64,000 nucleotides of DNA from Synanceia verrucosa (GCA_029721515.1 CM056559.1:9549001-9613000); one strand, 5' to 3'; counted from the first letter of the stretch, positions 32,623 to 44,579 are shown. Program-made: numbers and translations. Notes: a model not told the origin generated them from the sequence alone.

Positions 32623-34532
32623 ACCAGGGATCAAGGGAAAGAGGAAGAAAAAAAGATGGATAACGAGATTCAGAGAGATTTAAGGGTTAAGAATGAGAGA
32701 TTTTGAAGTTTGGGAGGGAATTGAAGGCGATAAAATGAAACCAGAACAGGAGGTAGGAGGAGAAGTTGGGAGCCGTTGAGTGAGATGCAGTATGTACAGG
32801 GAGAAACCTACATGTTTATGAGAAGAAGGAGACGTTTGAGCCTCTGAAAAATGGGAGCACTGAGGAACCTCTGAACTGGAAGTATGATCTTTCTCTCTCC
32901 TCACCACTTTGTAACTTTGTCTCTCAGTCCCACTTCAGCTCCACCTGCCCTCCTTGCCTTATAGAGAACCTACACACAAACACACTATTGAGCAAAATGT
33001 TGCCAGTATCTGTTAACGGGACTCAGGGAGGGATGGGAACGTGAACTCTGTTATGTTGGGATTCCTCCACCACAGACACACACTTGACACAAACACCCAG
33101 TGGCCAGTGTGCCTCCGACAACCATTCTCCTCAATCCCTTAGCCGCTAGCTGTGCTGGGAATTTTGGTGGACGGGGCAAGTTAAGGGTTTTTTTTTTTTG
33201 GGTTTTTGTTTTGCAATCCGACCCACCTACTGTACCGACCTGGGAGGCCGAGGTCGGGGCAGACGAAGCAGAGAGCGGTTTCTCTACTGTACAGAGGACT
33301 TTGAGCAACAAACACGTGTTGCTTGTTAGCCAACAGGATGTTCTGTCCTCTGCCGGCACACACATTCCTATCTATCAACCACTCACACAGCTCCACGCAC
33401 ACACGCAGACAAAAATCTGTTTCAGTCGAGGCAGAATGCCAAGCACAGGAAAACAAAATCTCAACCAACCGGATCTGTTAAGCAGCAAGTTGGAGCAAAG
33501 GATTATGGGAACTCTCACCCCCTTTGCCTTTTATCAGTTTGAACTTCGACCTCATGTCCTACATTTGAAAACACATGAAGAAAACAACTTAAAATGAATT
33601 TATTAACCGCTCTAAATATTGATTCCAACACGTTTATTATTTTGTCCCTCGTTTGACAAATTCTTGGGAAACCCGGCGTCCGTCACTCAATGCGTGGCCT
33701 TGTGTGTAAGCATCTGTGTGACTGTCTATCTGTCTGTGTGCGCATGTATCCATGCCTTTTTGTTTTACCTGAATTTCCCTGTATTAGGCAGATGGTGGGA
33801 ATAATTCCAGTGTCACCTGTCATGTTGCCTCTTTCACGCAGTGGTGGTTTTACGAGCAAGTCGGTGCTGCAGTTTCCACAGTAAGGACCTTGTTCAAAAA
33901 GCACTTTTCTGAGCACTTTGAAGGCACATTTGAAATTGGAGCTGCCATGACATGACAGCCACCGTTCACTTTATTGTCAGTCCACCCTCTTCTCTCTCCA
34001 TGCTCTCTCTCTGGGAGCACACCACTGCCATCTAGAGGGAGAAATGGGTATTGCAGCCATAACCTCACTTCCTCTACTGCATGGGCGTAGCAGCGTTTTC
34101 CTGCTGTGGTTTGTGTAGCGTTACAGTCTCTTCTAGGTGCAATTGTTCAGATTTTTCATCTATGTGTGTCAGGTCAAATTAACTCCAGAGGTCATGAAGT
34201 GTAAGAATAGAATCTGTTTTAAATGTGGCACAAATCAATTGAGATTATATAGATTCAGGCTCTGCTCTTGCAGTGGATGAGACACGCAGTGAATGAAATT
34301 GCCTCTCTGTTTTTTTGTCATTAGTCTCCACTTCACCAAAGCACTCAGCCCTTTGCAGAGGAGTGCATGCCACTTCCCAGACCCCATATTTGAGTGGAAG
34401 ACTAAAGAGACTGAGGCGAAATGTAGCATTAAAGAGCAGAAAGTAAGAGCTAGAAGCAATGTTCAAGCTTTGACAGGTGGGGGAGTTGGAAATAATTGGT
34501 AACCACTGCTCCAGACCTCAGCACGCGGTCCT

Positions 34533-34612
34533 GGAAAAGAGACTCAAACCTGATCACCGTGGACTCGGACTATTAACTTGCAAGAGTGTAACCACTACAC
34601 CAGACTCCCCTC
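34533..34612 (-). repeat. tRNA-like sequence with A and B boxes (probable SINE head or tRNA pseudogene)
   Basis: Read on the minus strand, TGGTGTAGTGG (34602-34592) matches the internal A box of tRNA genes and GGTTTGAGTCT (34550-34540) matches the B box. The spacing suits a type-2 or degenerate tRNA. The putative acceptor arms GTCTGG and CCAGGAC pair only partly, so this is not an intact tRNA. It lies antisense in the 3' UTR of arhgap35. A tRNA-derived SINE is the most likely source, but I did not define its tail or duplication. Confidence 0.45.
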
Positions 34613-34810
34613 GCTGTCACTGTTATGCCACCACATCCTCTAGTCATTCCTAGTCCAAGAGAGACAGTTGGGTCTGGGAGAGACAGCAGACAGAACAGGC
34701 AGTCCATTCATCCATCTGCATGACTGGAACGGAGCTTCGCAGGATTCCTCAGCCCAGCCTGCTGTTACCGTAGAAACCAGTGAGCTGGGGCTTGAGGGGA
34801 ATCGCTGAGC

Positions 34811-34811
<1 letters not shown>

Positions 34812-34862
<51 letters not shown>
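34812..34862. repeat. (TG)25 microsatellite in the 3' UTR
   Basis: A perfect run of about 25 TG units in the sense strand of the arhgap35 3' UTR, the longest dinucleotide run in the gene. Confidence 0.95.
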
Positions 34863-34864
<2 letters not shown>

Positions 34865-36042
34865 AGCAGATACTCACCAAGGTCACTTCTTCTGTTTGAC
34901 ACTGAATCGAGTCTCTGCATGTCTCCCCAGACTGTCCTCTCAGCCCAAAAGGAAAACCTTTTAACCAATCACTGAACTCTTCAAGAAGCTTTTATACGTC
35001 TACACTACCTATTTACCTTGGGCGTACCTGTGTGTGTGATTAGAGGATTTAAGAGTGTGTGTGTTTGGGTGGGTGGGTTTGAGCTAACATGCCAACAAGC
35101 TGTGCTTGGCAGACGGCCAGACACCAGCGCGATCCAAATAAACGTGGAGGACAGGAATGCAGTTCTTCTTGCGGTCGTTACCCCGCTGTGTAACCCTGTT
35201 AGCTCGTCCAGATTACACACACTGATCCTCACAGAAAGTGAGCGAGAGATCGGGGAGAGCGAGAGGGAGGGAAGACGGACAGCGAGCGGGTGAATGGGAT
35301 CATTATTTGGTAGACGGAGGGAGGAAGGAGGGGTGACCACTGGTACTTGTGTGTGAACGCCAGCCAGTGGCGTTGCCTGTGTATATCAATGTGTTAATAC
35401 TGAACTGACTGTGAGGCAGCCAAAGACTGTGGAAAAAAGGGTCGAGGGAGAGATGGGAAGCAAAGCGACAGTTTAGAAGAACAATTGAATTTTTTTTTTT
35501 TTTTTTTAAATGTGACTTTGGTTCAGCGATAATATGTGGCTGCATTGCTTTTCTTTTTTTTTCTTTTCTTTTTTTTGCAACAATGGTGACAGATGTCTGT
35601 TAAGTTAAAATGAGAAACAAGCAAAACTATATTCAAATGGTTGTTTGTTGGTATGTTAGGGGGTCTAACACTTTGCCCTTTAGTCAGTGGTGATAGAAAA
35701 AAAATGTTTCTTTTTATGTTTTATTTTAATAATTAAAAAAAAACAAAGCATTTTTTTTTAACAATTTCTTTGTGAACGATTGAGAGACCAGCCCAGTATA
35801 GTGCATGATTTCTTCCCAACCAAGGAAGAGGGCTCCACCACTCTCACTATTTAAGAGATGATAAAAAAAATATTAATGGAGGGGGGAAAGAAAATAATAA
35901 AAAATAAATAAATGAAGTACTGTAAAATGAAAAGATAACATCAAACAAAAAAAAAAAAACTGTCATTATTTGCTGAGTATGGTAATTTGTCTCAATGGGA
36001 ATGGTGTATACAGCAAGGCCTTATGTGATCTGTATCATAGTT

Positions 36043-36048
36043 AATAAA
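36043..36048 (+). terminator. arhgap35: Poly(A) signal AATAAA of arhgap35
   Basis: AATAAA lies 3.42 kb after the stop codon and is followed within 20-45 nt by T- and GT-rich sequence (TTTTGTTTCTTGTCTTTTTA), the layout of a cleavage and polyadenylation site. Cleavage is expected around 36060-36070. Confidence 0.65.
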
Positions 36049-36154
36049 TCAAATCTTGTAAATCTTTTGTTTCTTGTCTTTTTATTTTGTGACACATGGG
36101 AGAGAAGAGGAAAGCCTGATCAAGTCTGAATCCTGAAAAGCAAATCACAAACTT

Positions 36155-36425
36155 TTAGTACGTACAGTTACGTGCAGTATGAATACAACTGAGACAATCT
36201 ACTGCTTCTTGTCTTCGTCCTTGAACTTTGACCCCTCTTGCTCTGCGCCTGCAGAGGATTGTGGGACAGAACAGCCAAAAAACATGCTGGTTTTCATACT
36301 AGAAAATGTGACCGGAAACAGCAGGACATCCTGGTATTTTTGGCGTACTACATTTGACAGATTATGTGTTGGGATATACGGTACTTAATATTTTTTCTGG
36401 CATACTAAATAGTGTGATGGATGAA
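36155..36425. repeat. MITE-like repeat with AGTATG and CATACT ends
   Basis: The segment runs from GCAGTATGAATACAAC, through GGATTGTGGGACAGAACAGC and TTTTGGCGTACTACATTTGA, to GGCATACTAAATAGTGTG. I recognise this order of words as that of a short dispersed element common in teleosts. It starts about 100 bp after the arhgap35 poly(A) site. Borders are approximate. Confidence 0.5.
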
Positions 36426-37619
36426 TTAATGAACTTCTAAATTAATCTCAATTAAGCTCTGGAAATGCCAGCAGGTGGAGCTTGAGTTTATTCTTGTAAC
36501 TCACACACTTACTGTACACTGTTTTGTCTGATCAGATCAAATGTTTACAGTCTTAGGAGACGTGTGTAGGCCTACATTATGCTCTAAATGTTCTGAAAAG
36601 TTTCACATAGCATGCTTCATGTTGCACACTGTTGATGGGCCACTAAAACCACATGGGGGGGGGGACCAGACAAGGCCACAGTGGCCCTGGGGATCCTCCT
36701 TATTTTTTGTGGGACTGGGCCTCGAGATGCCTCCCTATGCTTGTGCCATTTTCAGGGTGATGTAGCCTAAGGACTCGGGTCCCTGTGAGGGCGATCCGAG
36801 GGCCACGCTGCCATTTCATGGTGCCCTCATCTGACCTTTTTATTGAGTCAACCAAAGGAAATCCATGTCCATGACCTTTGTGGTGCATCTCTCCATTCTG
36901 GCACAGGAAGAAAAAAAAAAAACAAGGGAGAGCTGATTGGGAATGAAAAGGGCAGGCTCGTGTGCACACAGGACACACGACCCTTGAACTTTTAACCTTT
37001 AAGAAGCGTCATGAGGGAGAGAGTGGCGTGGGATTTGATTGGAAGTCAAATAAGGGGGATTGTCAAGTCAACACTCATTTGCTTGGGAGTGAAACCACTC
37101 AGATTCATCACTAATGTGAGACAGCAGCAGCTATTAAAGCTCTTAAGTAAATCACAATCATCTAATATTCTCCTCTTTTTTCCTTAGGTCCTGTTTTTAT
37201 GCCCCTGCGTGGACACAAACTCACCACTAGGAGGCTGACTTGTCCCACACTAGCCCTGTCAAGCACAGCACAGCTCTGCTGCTGTATCCGGGTAAAGCAG
37301 GCATGGATCTAATTGATTGGCTTTAAGGTTCAGGATGTCAACACTGAGACGACACTTTAATCCCCCAACTCACGGTGAGATGAGCGCGTGAGACGAGCGC
37401 GTGGAGACGTTTCTCATTGATGTGGAGCTCCACTTCCCCTCTCACAGCTTGAAGTTGGAGGAGGAAATAGGTTTGACTAAACTCCAGAGATAGAGAGGAG
37501 GGAGGGAGGAGGCAAAGTAAGCCGAGGAATAAAGACAAAGAATTCAATTTGAAAGCCATTGTTGCTCTGTATTAGAGACGTCACGTGCGTCTGTGCTGCG
37601 AGTTAAGAAAGTTCCGAGG

Positions 37620-38060
37620 TAGACAGAGGAGGAGGAGGAGGAGGAGGAAGGGGACATATATATATATATATATGGAGAAAAAGAGACTGCTCTTATGATG
37701 AGTCGAGGCACGTATCTCCGCTCAACCGTGTCTTTCTGGGCTTGGAGCTCGCAGCGGCGGCGGCGGGTATTGAATTCAGATGCGGCCTGGCTGCAGGCTG
37801 CGGGCCGCTACAGGTGGAAATGCTCTTATCAATACGGACTGTCCGGACCTGACTGCGGGCCGATCCGTCTCATTGATGATTTTAGGTGCCCCTGCCCTCC
37901 TTCTCCTCCCCGAGGAGCCCATTGATTAATGTCTGGGTCACAGTGGTATTTCCATATTGATGGCTCGATTGATGACGGCGCTCCAGGAACAAGCCGTATT
38001 GACCAGGTGGAAAGTGATACGTTTCAAACAGGTCGGCGGATGTATTTATGCATAATGGAT
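37620..38060. promoter_or_regulatory. Candidate regulatory block with clustered ATTGAT motifs
   Basis: CpG-containing sequence unlike its AT-rich surroundings, preceded by a GGA repeat (37628-37650) and a short AT repeat (37656-37673). ATCAAT/ATTGAT occurs at 37828, 37872, 37921, 37956 and 37968. ATTGAT is the core of ONECUT and CUX sites and also resembles HOX-PBX half sites. No exon is evident. The regulatory role is inference from motif density alone. Confidence 0.35.
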
Positions 38061-38424
38061 ATAATGAGGGTTAGATACATGAGGCACAGGAGATCTAGGT
38101 GAAAGATGAGGTCCATGTCATGATGTAGCATGCAAAATATAGCCTGGTTATACTGAGCAATGCTTTGTATCCTGTGATCAATATCACTACAATAACTGCA
38201 TGTTATACTGTGACCACCATATTGTAAATATTAGTTGGTCTTCTGGGTGAAAAGTGATGTGCTTTAAGTTATTCTCCCATTTTTTTTATTAATAGAAGAT
38301 AATAAAATAATAAAATTCATCACCTGGAGAAAAAAAAATAAAGCAAATAAACCTAAAAGTAGGTCTATATCTAACTTGGCATAAATTAAAGTTGTGTGCA
38401 GAAGTGTGATAAAGGTAGCCTACT

Positions 38425-38545
38425 CACTGTGCAGTGTTGTCCTTAAGGTCAGTTGTTCCAAAGGTGGGAGACGGGACCCCCTGATGTGTCGCAGGATCAA
38501 CTTGAGGGGTCATGAGATCATCAACATGGTAGAAAAAAAAAAACA
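38425..38545. repeat. Short repeat-like fragment
   Basis: The segment around GGTCAGTTGTTCCAAAGGTG and GGGGTCATGAGATCATCAAC resembles, in wording, a dispersed teleost repeat whose copies carry the phrase 'TTCCAAA..TGGG..ACCCC'. Resemblance is from memory and the borders are rough. Confidence 0.3.
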
Positions 38546-41500
38546 CAAGGCGTAAAATTATGCTTATTCTGCAAGAGTTTTCCACAAATTCATTTTTTTT
38601 AACCACATGTACGCAAGAGCAGGCAGAATCATGCAAAACAACACATGGGAATGTAATGTAATCATTTTTAAAACTCCTGCAATCATTTAACTATCAGGTC
38701 ATATTAGGTTACATGTCAGTCATGTACTTGTCACAATGAGGCAGTAAACAGTTTAAAAAAGTGTCTGTTCACAACTTGCATCGTTAGAGAAAATGCAAAG
38801 CATTGTAAATTATTACAACTATATGTCAAAATCAGTAAAGCAAAGTCTCATCAGGATGTAACATGATGGACATAAAGTGGTGTACAGGGGTTTAGCAATG
38901 GCTGTTAATTGGAATGCAACTCAATGTGACCTTTGCAGCAATGGTTTGCAATGGTGAATCACTTATTTTAAAATTGAGGTGTTACATGTTTTTTTTTCCC
39001 AGCCCTTTACTTCTATGTGATCATATTGCTGTAATATTTCCACACTATCTTTCTAAAAGTGTCTAGTTTTGCTTCATCGGGTCAAGTGTGCACACTGCAT
39101 AATGCACACCATCTCCACAGAGAGCCCAGAGTTGTGAACCCAATTTTGCAGACACCCTAATTTAAAGGACAGGGAGACAACAACATGATTCTGTGGGACT
39201 TGTTCTGCTTGTTGTGGAGATTACTTTGGAGGCAGAGGGCATTGTGTGGAGATTATAGTCAGTGAGGAAAAAAAAAATAAAGCGTTACGCAGAACTGATC
39301 CCACTTTACGCTTTTAGGGTCAGTGGTCGAAGTGGGCTCTCGGCCTCCAGGTCCCCGCGACATGGATCAGGGGCCCTGACGTATATCTGCTGGTTACATC
39401 TCCTGAAGTGGAAAAAATGCAAATAATAAATGTATGAGCAACGTGCTTGTTTTTTTGCTTGATTAATTATGCCGTTTAATTCCAGATCCACCACGCCGCT
39501 CCACCGTATAATTTCCCAGTGGTCTCGGCTGTTTCTTCTCTCACATGCGCTCTCTCCTTTTTTTTCTTCCTCATTGCAAAATGAATCATGGATCCAAGCG
39601 TCTGTACCCGGGGGAGAGCGGCGAGCTGGCGAACGGGCTGACCAATCATGAGCATCAGAGGCAGACGCACAGACGGAGGGAGCCTTTTGTTGTTGTGTGC
39701 TGCACTCATCAAGTTAAGAGACAACTACCGATTTGGCCCGGAGTAAAATTTGAAGATGGAGCGAGTAAGGAGGCGAAATATCCCAACTTCATCACTCTGT
39801 TTCTCTCTCTCGTTTACATAACATCTCCTCTTTGCTCTGCAGCTCATCCAATCGGACTGGCCAGTGTTTATCGTGGTGGGAGGCAGCGTCTCAGCACCGT
39901 TCATAATGCCAACTGGTTCCATGACCACTCCTCTATTCCCAGCCTGGCCAACCCCTCTCTCAGCCTCCTGACAGTTCCAGGTTAGCCTCTCTCTCCTCTC
40001 TCCCCCTGGCCCTCCTCTTCTCTCTCCTCTCTCTCCTCTTCAGCTCTCCCTGGGGCCTCACTGAGAATACTGCTCAGATCCAGGCCTCTGAGCCCCAAAG
40101 CCGGCCCTAATCCTCCGCATCGATCGCCCTGAGAATTTCCTCCCCAGCACAGCAGGCCTCGCTCCCCGCCGCTCACACTCCACGACCCTGAACAACCAGC
40201 ACTTCTCTGTTACAGACACAGAAAACAGGGTCAGCCACATTACCTGTGTCTTCTCAACAGATGGGGCTTTTTGCTTACGATGTGTGCTATTGGGTGCTTA
40301 TAGCAGGCTGCACATCACTTCTCAGAGTGCTGGTGTTGTTACCTGTCTGGATTCAGTCAATCAGCTTGATGTTTCAAACTGATCTATCTATATGCACAAG
40401 TGAGAGAACTGCCCTAGATCTATTTGCCATTGTGTTCCTCCTCTCTGTATGGAACAATCGTTTGAAATATACAGTTCATTGTTGAAAACTAATCTAAAAC
40501 GCAGATCTTCCTGCATAAGGATAGGCCACATTTCCATCCATCATGCTGATGAAGATGGAGTAATGGAAGTTGGTGTATGCTGCACAACTCTGCTGGAAGA
40601 TGAGAAAACATCATTACTACAGTCCTCCTGGGAAAGCTCCCAACCAACAGTCTATCCCGCGTAACACACTTGTTCATAATTTATTTATGCTGCAAGCTTC
40701 CCCTGGACTCCACTGTGTGTGTTTTACTGCGAGTGTGGAGGTATGTTTTTTTTCTACCTCTGTCTGCTCGTGAACAAGACCAGTAAAGCCATGTATGCTG
40801 TACAATAGTGGGTGATTAAACCTCATACTTTACCAACACATTTGCTGTGTGGTCAGCCCGATCAACAAGAGGGTGGGGGCATCTGGAACATTTGGCTGCG
40901 TCAAAAATGCTGCTCTGTGGACCAGTTAGAGCATCTCTGTCAATACTGGCATTTAAGAGCCAGTACAGATGGTAATGTATCAATACTCTGTTTAAACAGG
41001 GCTCTGAGCCACGTTCCTAAATTAGCCCCAGAGATATTTTTTGGCAAAATCTGTTTCCCAGTCCTTCTTGGGTAAATTTACAAATTTGGGTGACTTGTGG
41101 CTCATATTTTATCTGCATTTGGATTTTTATTACTAGGGATAAATTGAAGGAAGCTTTCACTCCCTCAGCTCGTCTTCCTCAGTCTTGCTATGCTTTTCAT
41201 CCATTAGCTTTTTTCCTACCTGAGTTAACCGCACATCCTGAGCCTTTTTCTCGGATTTTTTTTTTTTTTAGCCCTCCATGTCCTCACTCCCAGCCCTCTA
41301 TACTTTGGCGTGTCGCTCTTTTCCTCTCTTGCCTTTCCTTCCCTGCCCTTTCCTAGCGCCTGCTTCCTCGCTCCCCTCACTCTCTCTTCCTGTTTTACCC
41401 TTGCTCTGTCTGCTCTCCACTTGTCCTCTCCCTCCCTCCCTCGCTCCTCTCTTTCTCTTTATTAATTTATTGGGTTGTTATTCTCCTTGCCTGGCTCTGC

Positions 41501-42029
41501 TAATGAAGGCAGGATGCAGATGAGGGCGAAGGTCGTCTCCGTAGCGATCGACCCTGCCGCCCTGCAGTATGGCACTCTGACTGGCACAGGTCAGTGGCAG
41601 CTGTCAATCAAAAACACACACACACACGCACATTCGCATATGCATGCACTCACACACACTATTGCTAAAATACATTTATACACAAATATATGAGCCATCA
41701 CAATTAACAATTCGTAACTAGCCGAACGAATTCAGATGCTATGCAAAGAACTATAACTTTGTCAGTCTTTAACAGACCTTGCAGTTTTAGTTTATAACCT
41801 TATATAATCAAGTGGCCTCCCATCATAATTTGTACTTGTATGTCTGTGAAATTGTGACCACTTTAACCATCGGTTTTTGCATATTTGGAAATTTTAGGAG
41901 ATAAATTACAGCTTCTGAAATCATTACAGAGTTGACACAATCAAAACATTGAAGCAGAACTTATTGCAGGAGTTGTATTAGTATTAAAGGAATTAATTGG
42001 TGAAAGAAAACATTATGTAATGTTCCTTC

Positions 42030-42420
42030 AGTCGCTCAGTCCAGGCTGAAGTATCTCAGCAACTTTTAGATAAATTTCCTTGACATTTTCTGGAGACAAT
42101 CATAGATCCCAGAGGATTAATATTAAAGTCTGACTTTTCCTCCAGTGCCACCACAAGGTTGAAATGTATATTTAAAATTATAATCATTTTGGACCTGACT
42201 TTTTACCTAGCACTGACAAAATTTCTGACTACATATGAGTAAATAGCCAGTCTCATCCTCAGCTAATTTGCATTTGGTGCTAATAAGCAAATATTAGCAT
42301 GCTTGCACTCTAAAGTGAGATGACGAACCTGGTTGCCATAAAACCTGCTAAACTTGTCATTGTGAGCATGTTAGCATGCTGATGCTTCACTGAGCCACTC
42401 AGCATGGCTTGTTTCTTCTT
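42030..42420 (+). repeat. Fuller copy of the GTTAGCATG-type teleost repeat
   Basis: Ordered features seen here are a GTATCTCAGCAACTTTTAGA-like start, a CCTCCAGTGCCACCACAAGG segment, GCTAATTTGC and GTGCTAATAAGCAAATATTA, and a 3' part GTGAGCATGTTAGCATGCTG. This order matches a dispersed element frequent in teleost genomes. A shorter copy of its 3' half is in the last arhgap35 intron. No coding capacity. Confidence 0.65.
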
Positions 42421-42880
42421 TTCTAGCTTGTTAATCATATCGCGACCCTTCAGCGGCTCTTTGACCCCTGATATGTGAACCATTGTCATATAGATCATCA
42501 AACTGGTCCAAAAGGCGTCACCCCAAAACACACACAAAAACACTTTCAGACAGTCTTTCATTTAATACGTGTCCACAGGTTGAAGGGTTAAAGCCAAATG
42601 TCCCACCCCTGCCCCGTCGTTCATTGGCCTCGACATAGTGAACACCTCTGAATTGCTCCTTGTAGCCTTTACAACCTCTGCTCTTCATCACAGCATGTCA
42701 ACATAGTGTGTGTGTGTGTGTGTGTGTGTGTCTGTGTGTATGTGCGTGCGTGTGTTTGTAGATGCGCTCCTGTATGCATGTCAGTGGTTATTGTTGTGGG
42801 TTTATTTGTGTGCTCAACCATGTTCTTGAGTGTGTTCACCTGCGTCTGGGCGTCTGTGAATGTGCATGAGTGCACAGCAG

Positions 42881-42881
<1 letters not shown>

Positions 42882-42911
<30 letters not shown>
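42882..42911. repeat. (CA)n microsatellite, paired with (TG)n at 42706-42730
   Basis: A CA run and, 150 bp upstream, a TG run. The two are complementary and could fold back on each other. Confidence 0.9.
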
Positions 42912-42917
<6 letters not shown>

Positions 42918-43009
42918 CACATGCACACATCTCTATTAGCGGTGTAGTAGTGTTAACAGTGTTATGCCATGCGTGAACCTCCCCACCTTTCCCTCATATC
43001 TATGCAAAG

Positions 43010-43200
43010 CTGGGGTCCTGTCAATCAGTCACCTTGGTGACATAGAGCCCCACCTCCCCAATTAGAGCTGACAGGGCAGGATTAGGAGGGGGGCGGGCCC
43101 CCGCCGACCTGCCTACGTGTCAATCACGCGCCGGGCATCCACACGCCTGTTTACTGTCAGATCCCATCTCCGTCTGTCAGACTGCACGGCAACCGTCGCC
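43010..43200. promoter_or_regulatory. Candidate regulatory block with PBX-MEIS type motifs
   Basis: CTGTCAATCA at 43018-43027 is the exact reverse complement of TGATTGACAG, the composite site of PBX with MEIS/PREP. GTGTCAATCA at 43118-43127 differs by one base. Further TGACAG/CTGTCA half sites are at 43069, 43154 and 43174. The block is GC- and CpG-rich compared with its surroundings. Function is inferred. Confidence 0.4.
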
Positions 43201-44266
43201 CAGGGAAGAGAGGAGGGGGGGTGGGGGTAGGCGGAGAGGGGGGAGGAGGAGATCTGATCAGAATTAACTATGCTTCTCCCCACAGACCGGCCGTGCTTTT
43301 AATTCATGAAAGGGATGAGAGGAAAGTGGGAAGAGAGAGCGAGTGATAGAGGGAGGAGAGCATTTAAAACCCAGAGCAGGGCCTTCTTTAGAAGTTTTCA
43401 GAGTGATGTTTCTTCTTTCCCTGACAATCACTTTTCTTCTCTCCCTCCTGTCTCCCTCTCTCTCACACACTTAGACTTTTTTCGAAGGTGTGATTCATAC
43501 CACCAGAAAGCTGCTACCATTTATCAACTCCCTCTCCCTCTCTCTCTCTCTGAAGTTGTTATTTGACCCTGGTTTTTTAAAGTCGCACAAATATGTATTA
43601 GTGTTCTTTTGAGTTCGAGAGTTAAGGTCAATTTATTTAGTTCTGCACATGCTCATGCAAATTTGTGTCTCTGTTTCGGTTCGTGTCTGGGGATGGGGGT
43701 CCTGCCGACGCACCTACAGTATGTGAATACATAATGCTGTTATGCTCCTCAGACTGTGTGTGCTTTATAGCAGTGTCATATGTGTACACAATGCTAATGT
43801 GTGTGTGCGTCTGTGGCTTTATGGTCTCTGGTGTGTGTGCATTTCTTTTTTTTCTTTTTAGAGTCAATGGCGGTGGCCTCACTTTGACCCTGGTGCCCTC
43901 ACTCTAATCCTTGAGCAAATGAGGGCTGTGTGGGGCTGAAGGGGGTGTTTGGGGGTCTGCGCTGAGCCACAGTTTGGTATTAGGGGACCAGAGTGAAGGT
44001 CCTGGGGTTATGAGGGATGAAGAGGAGGGAAACAATAGAGTGTATTGGAAGAAAAGGGAAGGATAATGTCAGCATTGTGTTGGCCACAAGCGGTCATATG
44101 GGATGTCTCATTATCTTCACCAAAGAGCCACTGGTAGATTGACTATAAAAGCTTGTGCCCGTTTATAAACCACTTTTACTTTTTTCTGATCCCTTGGTGG
44201 GTCTACCTATTTTTTTTGCCTATATACCACACAATCCTCAATCCATAATACAAAATATGTGTATTT

Positions 44267-44290
44267 AAAAAAAAAAAAAAAAAAAAAAAA
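44267..44290. repeat. A24 run between GTGTATTT direct repeats
   Basis: Twenty-four A residues are bordered at 44259-44266 and 44291-44298 by GTGTATTT. No body of a retro-element is present. Confidence 0.9.
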
Positions 44291-44579
44291 GTGTATTTGG
44301 ATGATGCTAAAAAAGTTTTTCTGATATCAAGTTATCTTAACTGCCACAAGCCGTGAACACATCATGCATTTACAACCACATTTTGCTGAAATGTGAATAT
44401 CTCAACTCCAAGCACCCCTGCAAAATGTAATGGCTTATCATCTATAGGTAGCTCTCCAGGACATTATATTTTTAATTAGCAATAACTTACTGATCACGAG
44501 TCAGGCGTGACAACATTTATCTTTGTTTGAAGCCTTAATATTCTCATACAGAATTTAGTTAGTCCAGTTCACTATCATT

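Larger units (their letters stand above)
32623..36065 (+). other. arhgap35: arhgap35 3' UTR
   Basis: About 3.4 kb of non-coding sequence follow the stop codon with no splice or coding signals. It contains an antisense tRNA-like segment (about 34533-34612), a TG25 repeat (34812-34862), and T- and A-rich stretches from 35.49 to 35.96 kb. The best poly(A) signal is AATAAA at 36043-36048, followed by T/GT-rich sequence at 36067-36092. Earlier AATAAA words (near 35137 and 35905) could give shorter forms. The extent is inferred from signals only. Confidence 0.65.

Noticed and set aside
34533..34612. An intact tRNA gene
   Set aside because: Boxes match, but the acceptor stem pairs poorly and no clean cloverleaf can be drawn.
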